This document shows positions 49,001-59,307 of a stretch of DNA of 64,000 nt, piece by piece; the first letter of the stretch is position 1, and every line of letters starts with the position of its first letter. The notes under the pieces were generated by a model. It saw only the letters and a program-made list of their open reading frames with translations. It made no database searches and was not told where the DNA came from. The DNA lies in NCBI GenBank assembly GCA_947462335.1, contig OX381710.1, positions 58,040,842-58,104,841 on the forward strand, read 5' to 3'. A program made the position numbers and the translations under genes. This DNA is from Harmothoe impar. Taxonomy: Eukaryota > Annelida > Polychaeta > Phyllodocida > Polynoidae.

Positions 49001-52000
49001 TGTTACACCAGACAGGTCACACCATTCAACCATTGACCTTAACAGTTGCGTCAAGTGGTTTATCTAAATGACCCATTCTCTCATTGCTAAGTTGCATATC
49101 AGCACAGTATTCCCAGTCCATGTGTACCATTTTCTTTTCATGGCATGGAGAACGGAAGTAGGGCACGACAAGGACACAAGCATTGACATGTAGACTGAAT
49201 CATCTGATTTGGGCAAAAAGATTCTTTGTTTGGTGAAACATTGAGTAGATGGCTTGGCTTATCATCATCGTCTGCTGGCTTTTCAAAGTATACGTTTAAT
49301 GTATAGAAGCTTCAGGAATCAATCACAATCATATCACGGGGGGGGGGGGGGGTCTTTCTACCTTGGGTGTGCAATATGCAGTAGGTTTATGAAATCAGCA
49401 ATGGCGATGTCGAAGGCCTCTTCTTGATGATGTTGTACTGCATTTTGGACATTAGTCAGACTGACACAAAAGCACATCAGACTAATAACCTAATGATGTA
49501 ACATTGCTTAACATTGCTTTGGTGTAATTCTTACTTTTCTAAAAATAGAGTAAGACTACCATTTCTAGGTCGAAATCTGCAACCTAAAGAATGAAAATGT
49601 ATAATTATTGTCTAATTATCATAAGTACAATAATTAGATAGCTTGAAAACAGTTATACTTCGAGCCTAGGGAGGTTTTGGATAGGGCAATGTCCAAGCAA
49701 TTTCTCAAAGGATTATATTCTGTTTATGCAATACAGCTGCGCCAGGTGCTAATATCGTGTTAATGGATGTGGGATATCAGCCTAACATGTGAACATATAA
49801 TATTAGGTGTTTACCTTTGCGGATTACAGAGCACTATTCCCACGTAGAGGCTGGAGTACTTGGTGATGTATGACTTCCCGGTACACTCTGTCCTGTCCTT
49901 CTTGTAGTCAAACCCGGCCGCAATCAGACATTGGGAGTTGGGGAGACACTTTAGTTCTGTAAAACAAATACATGCTATTATAACAGATTTGTGATTCCAG
50001 GGGTATCCCTTAGAGCTGGCTTGGGAGCAAATTGTCCATACTGTAGAGTGCTGGACCGTTGCGCAAGAATTACATTGCCATGGTTGTGGGTGGCCCACAC
50101 AGCAGTGGATGAAGAGAACCCTATGAAACTATTATGATTATAGTCACCATATATGTCGTTGGAAACAGAACATCACGAGGGAACAGTCTGGATGTTTTAA
50201 ATAAACGTTACCAGCGATCTTTATGATTCTTTCTTCAAAAGGGAGGTACGGTTATTGACCTGGGCCTTGTCATGTAGGTGGCCTAGTCGATCTCTCAAGT
50301 GCGTTGTTATGGAAATAATTTTATATAGCAACCACCTAAATGTGTTAAGAAGGGTGACATCCCTGCTAGCACAACTTGTCTGAATTACATCATTATTATG
50401 TAAAACTGACATGTTTCTCGTCATTTGTACACACTCAGAAAAGTCAGCGTCATTGTCGCTGAAACCACCCTCATGTGAAAGTCAGGCACTGCCTGACTTT
50501 CACATGAGGGTGGTTTCATGAGTGTGTACATAACATTCACGTGAATAAGATGAGCCGTGCTAGCTGGGATATAACCCCCCCCCCCCCCCCCCAAACCAAA
50601 ATGGATACAAATGTATCTTCTAATTGCAAACATGATATATGTATTATGTTCCACGTCCACTAAAAACTGATATAACTCAAAGAACAGATTCTGTAAAACG
50701 TGTCCAGCATACCTTCATCAGTTGGCTTGATGCCAGGCTTGACACTTTCACATTCGCCAAGCACAATGTCAAAGGCTGCCTGTCCATCGAAGTCTGCTAC
50801 ATATGATGTCATCTCACCAAGGCCTTTTTCATGTAGCAAGATGGCCACCTGGAGGTTGAAAAGAATCAGTCAATCTCTGTAACATTTTTGTCTACTAGCA
50901 AACAGACCAAGTTATCATAAAGGAAGGCTCTGGGGTGCTTTACATTTAAAAAAAGGCCGTTTTTGGTCCCAACTCTTTTTAGGAACTATGGATAAATATC
51001 AGTATGACTTTAGATTTGAGACTTTTCTATATTTGGGTAACAACTGTTGCAAGCTTGCAACCAGAAAACAGGAGGAACCAGAACTGGAACCAGAAAGTAT
51101 AATAGGAAAATTCCCAGGCTGGCCCCATTTCAAACTCTGTTCTTCAGCGTCATCTCTGGCACCTAGGCTTCCTGGTTTTTTGAGTTTATAACGTATTTAT
51201 TCACTTGGTGATTTTACAAAATACGATACATTCAAATGAGGTATGAATACCTCTCATTAATCATTGTATGTATAAATTATCGTAACAATCCGAGTATCAA
51301 TGTCACACAATCTACTTTCTATAGATATAGAAGGGCAGTGTCGCGGGTCATCAGACGCTTCCAAATGATTATACAATTGAGGTTATCGTATTATGTTATT
51401 AACAAATGTTGTAAGTTAATCATGACATATATTATCAAAGACCATCGGTTCTGATTTTCCATATATAAAGGGTGTAAGAATAAAGGACAGAATAAAGAGC
51501 AGTGACATTAGCCATCACTGATGTAGGAGCCGCAGTTTGGCTTGGTGTAGGGCTCTAATGTGAATAAGGGCTTTGGTCCTGAAAAGGGGCTTATCGGGGG
51601 CTTGTCTACAGGAGACATTAAGGTTGTTCCAGAGGTCAATGCCTCTGTATAGGGGGCTCTTTCTGTAGGCAATAGTATTACTGGGGGGGTATTCTAGCAG
51701 GCCAGTGTTTGCGGATCTGGTGATTCTTCCGCCAACAGCTGGCCTTGCAAGTGTAAGGCCTAGTTCCTCAGGCCAGTGATTGCCATCATGCAGGTATTTA
51801 TACAATAGGAGAACAAGTTGCAAGTCAAAACGCACAGACAGATAGTCAATAGAGGTGTCAGTATGCAGTTGCGACACAGGGTATCGCATTTGCAGGCGCA
51901 GGCTGACGCGGAGGCACCGGTTTTGCATTAATTGCCGACGCCTGTGTTGTGCTTGGGTTACCCCATTGTACAAATAACCACAATATTCCAGTACAGGCAT

Positions 52001-52674
52001 GATAGTTTGTTTGTATACTAGTATTGCTGTGGGGGTTGACATTCTACGTCTCATTTGACCAAGCATTTTACAGCGATTAGAGGCGGAGCTAATGTTTTTA
52101 CTAATACTGTACTCCATTGATAGATTGTTATCCAGGATAATGCCCAGGTACTCATATTTGTTATATACAGCAAGTGTTGTTGAAAGTAGTTCCAGCACAC
52201 TGGGCGCTGTAGTAGTATAAATGTAGGCAGGTAGTGACTTATGCATCCCCCTAGCACATATGCATGGTTATAATGGCCCTTCAGGTACCAGCGATGTCAC
52301 TTGGATGTGGCCGAGGAGGAGTTGGAGCCAGGGTGGGAAGCTCCATGCAACCATATTTTCTGGCTCCTGTTCACTAGTTCAAAATGAACACCAGGGATTC
52401 TCACTATAAAGTTGAGTGGACTATAATCTAGACCTACCTGATTGGGGTCGTGGGTCATACTGCTCGTGTCCTTGTGTATATGTGTTGGCTTTAGTAGCTT
52501 GAATTCCCTGGTGTAGCTGATTGTACTGTTAAGGCCGCCCGAGGACATGGTGACCACCTTGTCTATATTTACCAGGTTACTGGTCGGCTCAAGCTCCCAG
52601 TGAAGGGGGACGTTGGAAAGGAGCAAGAGGCGGAGTGGACGGGGAAACACTCCACTCCGAAGGGATATCTTCAC
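46045..52674 (-). CDS. Betaglycan/endoglin-like single-pass receptor, 3' five exons
   Basis: Minus-strand exons: about 52375-52674, 50713-50848, 49815-49956, 48377-48552, 46045-46985. The phases 0-1-2-1 chain correctly; the donor of the first listed exon is uncertain. The first two exons read like the orphan domain of TGF-beta co-receptors: LRLLLLSNVPLHWELEP parallels the family strand with LL-S-P-W, and LGEMTSYVADFDGQAAFDIV parallels its G-TS segment. Next come two Cys-rich exons (LKCLPNSQCLIAAGF; GTDHCEVFGRT) that I cannot assign. The last exon has a helix (IIIPAVLGVVLTLVVISLVIVF), a stop-transfer RRR and a 240-aa Pro-rich tail with Tyr motifs (YSYAGF, MYLEVLEKPNT-stop). No ZP module is evident. 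N-terminal exons must lie upstream, beyond the 10-kb element. Family assignment is tentative. Confidence 0.5.
50460..50518. repeat. 59-bp near-perfect hairpin in receptor intron
   Basis: Arms 50,460-50,488 and 50,490-50,518 are perfect inverted copies of 29 nt with a single-nucleotide loop. Outside, GTACACACTCA and TGAGTGTGTAC are a second, offset inverted pair. It lies in the intron between the exons at 50,713 and 49,956. Confidence 0.85.
51515..52265 (-). pseudogene. LINE 3' fragment (RT thumb/C-terminus)
   Basis: 243-codon minus-strand frame with YEYLGIILDNNLSM, YKQTIMPVLEYCGYLYNG and YRKSPLYRGIDLWNNLN, the pattern of LINE C-termini after the YADD motif; the catalytic core itself is missing. 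It is a 5'-truncated copy lying in the receptor intron between exons 50,713-50,848 and 52,375-52,674, in the same orientation as the gene. It is related to, but not the same subfamily as, the LINE at 22.9 kb. Confidence 0.75.
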
Positions 52675-53805
52675 CTGCAACGTTAGTATAAAGCGTCAGA
52701 TGACTAATTTTACCTGAGAACTCTGTAACCTTTGCGGAGGTATGTTTTTTAGACGTGTTTATTTCCCACTATCATTGTCTCATTTTATTCGGAACAAATG
52801 TGAGATCGTCATGAATTAGATGTAAGCATTGATTTAGATCACATTTCATTGAGGGATCTTCTTGAAAATCCCATTGCAGAAGATTTCTTGTAAGTCCGTA
52901 GCGTGGGGCAGAGATGGGTAGGGGGGTGAGTAGGGGGGGGGTCTCTGCCAAGGGAGATTGGTCAGGTTTAATTGATTATATGATATCCATATCTGTATAA
53001 TTTGAAATACATAAAGCCCCTATAACACACAAATAAAGTGTAGTGTCTGTGGTCTACTCATGGTATAGATGTACCAATAGAACAGACAGTCATCTCATGG
53101 GCGTTTACCCTGCGTAGTTAATATAGTACAGCCACAAAAAAAAAGAATTGGCCTTAGTCGATGCTGATCACGAGTCAGAGACTTTTTCCACCATACAAAT
53201 AGTGATTCTACAAATAAACAGTTATACCCTCCCACCATTCACCAAGGCACATTAATGTACGGGCATCCATTTATAGAATGTGGCACAGATAGAGTCCTGC
53301 CGCACCAAACTAGCTAAGTACAGCCAGAAAAGCCCAAGGACTAGAGTAGGCAGAAAACACCTGTATACATTATAGGTAGACTGACACCGCAGGGTAATTT
53401 ACTTCCCTGTATGACTGTATAGCAGCTGTAGCAGCTGAGCGCTGACTGGTTCTGCTGATCTGGGAGTTCCGAACACTTTCGCATATCCATGGTATTCAGC
53501 GCATAACGGTATTGTGGACATCTACATCTTAGGCCCCAACCTCCCCTATGTATATATATAAGGTCCACAGCACGAGGCTTCACTCCACTCCACTCATACT
53601 GGAAGGGTAGTAAAACCTGGACCTATAACATGCCTTGCGAGAGGCACAACGCCAAGGGAACTTCCCAGAACATAGGTATAACAATAAGGGGGGAAATGTA
53701 TAGAGACATATATCTAGATACTGTCATTGTAGCAAGAACCATTTATGTTGTGAACGACATTATCTCCTTCACTTAATTAAACTAATCTGGGGAATATTTA
53801 GCGCG
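52675..53805. other. Receptor intron sequence; nothing recognised
   Basis: Between the most upstream recognised receptor exon and the 10-kb element. Contains a G-run (about 52,919-52,942) but no convincing exon; a Cys-rich minus frame at 53,341-53,583 has no splice support. Confidence 0.4.
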
Positions 53806-53811
53806 GACATC
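53806..53811. other. Target-site duplication GACATC, left
   Basis: Six bases directly repeated at 63,827-63,832, immediately outside the terminal AGTAGT. Confidence 0.85.
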
Positions 53812-53874
53812 AGTAGTATATAATGTATCGGAACGGGACTATGCTTAAGTACTGTTTATTACTCAATGGACATG

Positions 53875-54235
53875 CAGCCAATCAGAGGCCTCCATTTGGT
53901 CACGTGACCGGAAGTGACCTACTTAGGGGATTAGTGGTGACGTCACGTGACCTAGTTAGCCAATCAGAGGCCGCCATTTGGTCACGTGACCGGAAGTGAC
54001 GTCATATGACCTACTTATGGACCGGAAGTGACGTCATATGACCTACTTAGGGGACCGGAAGTGACGTCATATGACCTAATTTAGGATCACGTGACCGGAA
54101 GTGACCTGATGAGTCACGTGACCGGAAGTGACGTCACATGACCTAATGGCCAACCGGAAGTGAGTGACCTCATTGAGGATCACGTGACCGGAAGTGACCT
54201 GATTGATCACGTGACCGGAAGAAGAAGTGACGTTA
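53875..54235. promoter_or_regulatory. ETS/CRE/E-box/CCAAT motif array in left TIR
   Basis: Recurrent composite ACCGGAAGTGACGTCA (ETS site fused to a cAMP-response element), GGTCACGTGACC (USF/Myc-type E-box), CCAATCAG (NF-Y-type) and GGCCGCCATTTGG (YY1-like). Nine ETS cores in about 330 bp is far above chance. The same array occurs inverted at about 63,405-63,765. Function as enhancer/promoter is inferred; binding of an element-encoded factor is an alternative. Confidence 0.7.
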
Positions 54236-54687
54236 CGCGACTTAATGAAGAGATGAGCGTCTTTAAGGGGTCACGCGCTTTAAAATGTGATATATATTTT
54301 TTTTGGAGGAGGAGGAGGAGGAGGAGGAGGAGGAGGCGAGTCTCTTATTTTTTTTGGTAAACCAATAAAAAACACAACAATATAAGTTTGTTTTTTCATT
54401 TTTTATTTTTTTATGAGCGACTGGAAGTGACTTATTGAACTAGGTAGAAGCGTTCTTTAGAGTGTATAAGGGGGGAGGGGAGGGGAGGGGAGGGGAGGGG
54501 GGGAGGGGGGCCCCTTTAAGATGCATGGGGAGGGGGGCGCTTTTAGGATGCATGGGGCGGGTGGGGGGGAGGGGAGGGGAGGGGAGGGGAGGGGGGAGGG
54601 GGGAGGGGGGCACTCTAGGGGGGTGGGGGGGCACTCTAAGGGGCATTTGTCTCTTTTAAGAAAAAAAGAAAGAGAAGAATTTAATCG

Positions 54688-54729
54688 AGAGACACACTTC
54701 TTCCTCTCGAGAGGAAGAAGTGTGTCTCT
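54688..54729. repeat. 42-bp perfect palindrome at inner edge of left TIR
   Basis: Two 21-nt arms with no loop, centred on CTCGAG between 54,708 and 54,709. A matching palindrome lies at about 62,909-62,950 in the right TIR. It can extrude as a cruciform. A role in replication start, resolution or transcription termination is possible but unproven. Confidence 0.9.
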
Positions 54730-54960
54730 TAATTTTTTTGTTTAGGAAGTGACTTGATGAGGCACGTGACTAGAAGCGACGTCGTCACATGAGTGACACT
54801 TTAAGAGGCCACGCGACTTACTAATAAAAGAAGACGTATGAAAATAAAAACACAACAATAATTTTTTTTAATTTTCTTATTTCTTTTTTTTCAATCTTGA
54901 TAAACACTCTATTTTTGAAAAGATGCGCTCGATCAATCAATAACACGCTTATTTTTTTTT

Positions 54961-57900
54961 TCATATCTCTAAAGGACTCGTTGTCACACCGTCAGAATGC
55001 ACGCGACACTTATAATACAAGTAGCGCACGCCGTCTTTCTCTATGGTGTAGGTGACCATTTTGTTTCGCACCACTTTGAAATTTCTATTTACCGCAAGGA
55101 GAGTTTTTCGTTGGTGAAGAACATCCAAGAAGTCGTCTGGTTCTTTAGGGTTTTGTTTCTTCTGCACACCTTTTGCACTCCATTTTTTGGATTTTCTTTC
55201 ACCGGTGCCGCTGACTCGATCGTAGCAAATGTAAGTCTTAGGGTTGAGACTTAGGATCCCGTCACCTTCCCACTCCGCTTTCATAAGCCCCGAAGTTCTC
55301 AGATCGTGAAGGTAACGTCTCTCACAACATCCGCCGGGCGGCGGACACCATTCTCACACTCTTTCCGTTTTTGTCTTCACGAAAAGCTCTAAGTGATCGT
55401 CGCACACCGCTGTCGGAATCCACTTTCGTTTCTCTCTGAAGTACGTCTCTCTCAGGCGAGGTTTGACTAGGTCATCCAACGTGTCACCACTGAGAGCCAT
55501 GTAAAGACTGTCGGTGTCCATTTGACAAAGGGCATAATCGCGCCGATCGACGAATCTATCCAAGAAGTCGTATGTGAACTCTAACATTTTCAACTTCGCG
55601 TACTGGTATACCATGAACCCTATTTGAATAGGGAGGTTGTTCTTGACTGTTTTCGGTTGTAGTTCGACTTCAAACAGATCAGAACTCAACTCGGACGCCT
55701 TTTTGAAGCGCCACGAATTGGCCAATAGTTCGAACTTCGGACTGTCAGTGTATCTCACCGCCGTGTGTTTTTCTTTGTTGCAGATTGTTTTACCGTACGT
55801 GGCGTTTCCCATTAACTTGTAACAGTCTGACAGAATTTTCTCGTTCTCGTTCACGTCGCCACGTCTTCGCGCCGCCGTTACTTCGTCCGCAAAACCGGCA
55901 AAGGAGCGTTTAGGTATGTATTCTACGACCAGCTGCACTTTGGTGACTATCAAACCGTGCTCTAAATACCATTTGAGAAGCGGCGTTCCCAAGAGAATAT
56001 TTTTTCCGTGGTAACTCCCTACCAGACATCTCTGAGGCGTGTTCAACAGCTTTTCTTCCTGCGCAAAGTCTGACATGTGAGGTCCTATGTCTGATTTTGA
56101 AACGGACACGTTCTTGAAAACGGGGGTCATTTCTTTGAAGTAGTCTCGTAGGTGAGGCAGCGTAGTGATGTCCACTTGAACTAAACCGAACATTTTCCCG
56201 TCTTTCACAGCGGAAAGGATGTCGCTCCCGCTCATTGCGTTTCGAGACACTTTCAAAGCGTCAACCTTCCAGCGTTGTTGGGAGGCCTTAACCCGCTCAT
56301 CTCGACGCTTCATCTCTCTCCATTCGCACTCCCACACGACGACCAGCTTGTAACCTAGCGCTTTCAAGTAAGCGCTTACTCTAGTCGTTCTGTCGCGTCT
56401 CTCCTCCCTCAGTGAAGCGCATTGATATCGGTGCGACGGTATGCACTCGTGAGCGTGGAACCAACACCCGTGAAACTGGAAAACCGTATTAGAGGCCGCG
56501 TGAAACCCGTCGACGCGAATTCTTCGACAGCCTAGAACCATCTCGCCGCCGTTGAAAGCGTGGCGCAGTTTCACGTCGCGGTCGTGCTCTACGAAGCGTA
56601 ACCACTCCAAAGCGCTGTGAGAGTTTCTTTGCCTAATTTCGGGCTTGAACTCGGTCTCAGGTTGTCTCACCGCGTAATAGCCCGTGCAGTGCGCTTCGCT
56701 CATGCAGTGCAAGTACAGAGAGTTAGAGTCTAGGCGTAGGATGTGTTGGCACGGTCTCGCTTCTTCGCCGTACTTGTGCTCCCTTATCCGCGTGGTGCCC
56801 TTCTCGTGAAATCTATGGAAGATGATGGAAGGACCGCCGACTAGATTTTCTTTGATCAGAGCGTGGAGGACGGCGTCGAACTGGGGGAACGTTGTGAACG
56901 CGTCTTCTAGGTTTTGGAAGAGGAACCGTAAAGTCAAACCGGCGAGAGAAACCCCGTCTTTCAACATGTCAATGCCGCGATCTTGGAAAAATTTAGCGTG
57001 ATTTTTCAGAGCTTCTATCAAAGGTTTGACGTCTTTGTTGTTGTAGTGGATCAAGTAATCTCCCATAGTTTGCATCTTCTCATCGGACCAAACTTTCTGA
57101 CATGCGGCGTAGTCGGATTCGGACATTTTGACGCCCGTCAGTTCGCTGTCAAAAGCCGATCTCGGTGGCAGTGTTCTGTTTCCCAGTTTCCTGGTAGACG
57201 TCATCCATTCGTAAGGAAAGTGACCTTTCTCTTCGTTTCTGGTGAAAGCTCGCAAATAGTTCGCGTAGTTGTAACCGGGTGCCAAATAGTTGACTACGTC
57301 CAAGAAAACCGTGTGCTGTGTGTAAACCGCCAAGTATTGATTGCTTCTCTTAATGACGCTGAATTCTTGGTTTCTTCGGTCTCCGGAGGCAAAGAATGAG
57401 TGAAGGCGTATTTTGATCAGGTTCAAGTCGTAACGCCCCGAGTTGAAGCCCACGACTGGAGCTTGACGGATGTATCTCAGAAGCCGCTTCTTCAGTTGAA
57501 CTAACGGGTGTCTGGTCTGAGCCGCAGCGAAGCCGCCTGGAGAAGGGGTGAATGCCGCCTCCTCCAGCAGGAGAGCTTCACCTATCGCCGCATCTAACTT
57601 CGCTAACGTCGGTCGGTAAAGTTCTAGCACAGCTTCCCCGATGACTTTGGCGTTCTCGTTTATGTGATTTAAAACTCGGTCCAACAAGGGGTCGGAATCT
57701 GCGTCGGATTCTCTGACGAAGCAGACTGGCCCCTCCCACCCCGGAAAGTCGGATGCGACGCTAGCCGACAAAGGGACGTGATCCCACAGCAGGGACACGT
57801 GTTCCGTCGACGGTTCTCTGCACGGTCTGAAGAAAGCCTCGAAATCGAAGGTGATCTTGTAAGGGTAGATTCTGGAATGTCCGTCGGGAGGAAAAATGGA

Positions 57901-58860
57901 TAAGTCTGCTAGCGCTTCGAAAATCCTTCTCGAATTTGGTAGATGCCACCTACGTAGCGCAACTTGACTTGTCGGCAAGAGGAAAGCTGGTTCCTGTGTC
58001 TCCTCAGCAAGAACTCGGTGGTGAACGCCGCCTTACACTTGCAACATTCGTATATGCCCGCGTACGCGTTGAAGTGACCAGAGAGACGTGCAAACCGCCT
58101 TTCGCCGTCAGGTGTAGGTTGACTTTACCTCGGGCGGCCAGAGTTCTGGAAGGCGGTCTGATCAGAGTAACGCGTCTTCTCAACTTCCGCCCCGGCACCT
58201 GACGCGACGCGGTGTAAACCGCTATTTGTACGTCAAACAAGTTCTCTAACGCGGGTAAGTCGCGGATGTTCAAACCCGGAAAGGTTCAGGTGTGGCAGCG
58301 GGACAGAACTGACGTAACAAATCTGAAGCACGCTTGCTGGTGTTGTATAAGTGAAAGGAAATGCAGCGGAAGACGCAGAGGTTGTCCTTGTTGGGAAAAT
58401 CTAACACGCCGCTTCTTTTTCCAACTCGACCGGCCTGAGTGATCCTACTGCCTATGGGAAATTCCCCCGGTCCTGTGTAAACGCAAATGTTCAAATTGGT
58501 AGGAAAAAGAATGTGCCACTTGGTGTCAGCGTCGCAAAGTTTCCGTACTTCCTCGCAAGCGACGGTGTTTTCCATGTTTGAGAGGAGCTCTTCCAAAGTT
58601 TCTGAATTAGTTATAGTAGGGAACGGTTGTATGAGAGTTGCGTTGTTCTGGGAGGCGTGAAAGTAGCGCAGTTTGCTCTTGTCTTCTCTGTGTTGTAAGA
58701 GTAAGCCTACCGAGAAACCCACTTTGTATCTGAATCTTTGCTTGAAGTGAATGCGACGCATAGTATCTACAGCGTCACTCAACTCGCCGGTGGTAGCCTG
58801 AAGTTTGTTACACTCACGCGAGTCCCGTGCATCCTGACGCCCGTTTGTATTGCAGGCCAA
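54961..58860 (-). pseudogene. Protein-primed family B DNA polymerase, interrupted
   Basis: The longest frame (57,978 down to 55,354) carries all B-family motifs: Exo I FDFEA (about 57,835), Exo II GFNSGRYD (57,427-57,450), Exo III YNNKDV, motif A LRLDSNSLYLH, motif B KLMGNATYGKT (about 55,800) and motif C MDTDSLY (55,501-55,521). An HGCWFHAHEC...WECEW domain sits between exonuclease and palm, as in Polinton relatives. Upstream frames hold the expected N-terminus: KDNLCVFRCISFH (58,270-58,860), then NIRDLPALENLFDVQIAVY (58,004-58,273), then a CCKC...RRH...C zinc-finger-like segment in a third frame (about 57,950-58,070). Reaching full length needs three frame changes (near 58,290, 58,090 and 57,920). 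It also needs passage of an in-frame TGA at 55,354-55,356, after which the normal C-terminus (GLMKAEWEGDGILSL, KKWSAKGVQKK) runs to 54,961. The first in-frame ATG is at 58,759-58,761. The role would be replication of the element from its termini. Confidence 0.85.
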
Positions 58861-59138
58861 TTCGCCGTGAACGTTTCCTCACCGTTCGGTACAGCACATA
58901 TGCGCGGAGGGATAGTCACCCCGTCCAGAGATTCGCGTCGACAGGTGATCTTTCGGCAATCGCCTTCGCCGCATAGAGGGCAAAACTTAGGTATTACTCT
59001 ACATTTTTCTCGTGATTGTACGGTCTTTTAAAAATTTTGAAACACTTTTCGCAGACGTACTGCGTCATGTTTTTTTTGTTTTTTTTTGTTTTTTCACTTA
59101 GTTACCAATTAAAAAAAGTTTTTCCCAACTACTTTGCC

Positions 59139-59175
59139 GTCTATCTATCTATCTATCAATCTATCTGTCTATCTG

Positions 59176-59222
<47 letters not shown>

Positions 59223-59228
59223 GTCTGC
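59139..59228. repeat. (ATCT)n microsatellite between polymerase and PC4-like genes
   Basis: About 90 bp of ATCT/GTCT repeats with few interruptions. Plus-strand open frames of repeated YLSI across it are artefacts. Confidence 0.9.
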
Positions 59229-59307
59229 TGTCTGTGTATCCGTCTGTCTGTCTCATACAGCGTACGTCAAACACTGTGTGTGTGCGCGCGTGAGCGTTGA
59301 GCGTCTC

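Larger units (their letters stand above)
53812..54746 (+). repeat. Left terminal inverted repeat of the Polinton-type element
   Basis: About 935 bp, inverted at 62,892-63,826. From the outside inwards: terminal AT-rich 40 bp; two CCAATCAGAGG boxes; a block (53,900-54,235) with nine ACCGGAAG motifs, several TGACGTCA and CACGTGAC motifs; a (GGA)n tract (54,306-54,336); a G-rich block of GGGGAGGGG units (54,470-54,640); and a 42-bp palindrome at the inner edge. Confidence 0.9.

Noticed and set aside
54462..54745. Gly/Arg-rich and Pro-rich frames in the TIR
   Set aside because: Products of the GGGGAGGGG tract; not connected to any promoter or conserved domain.
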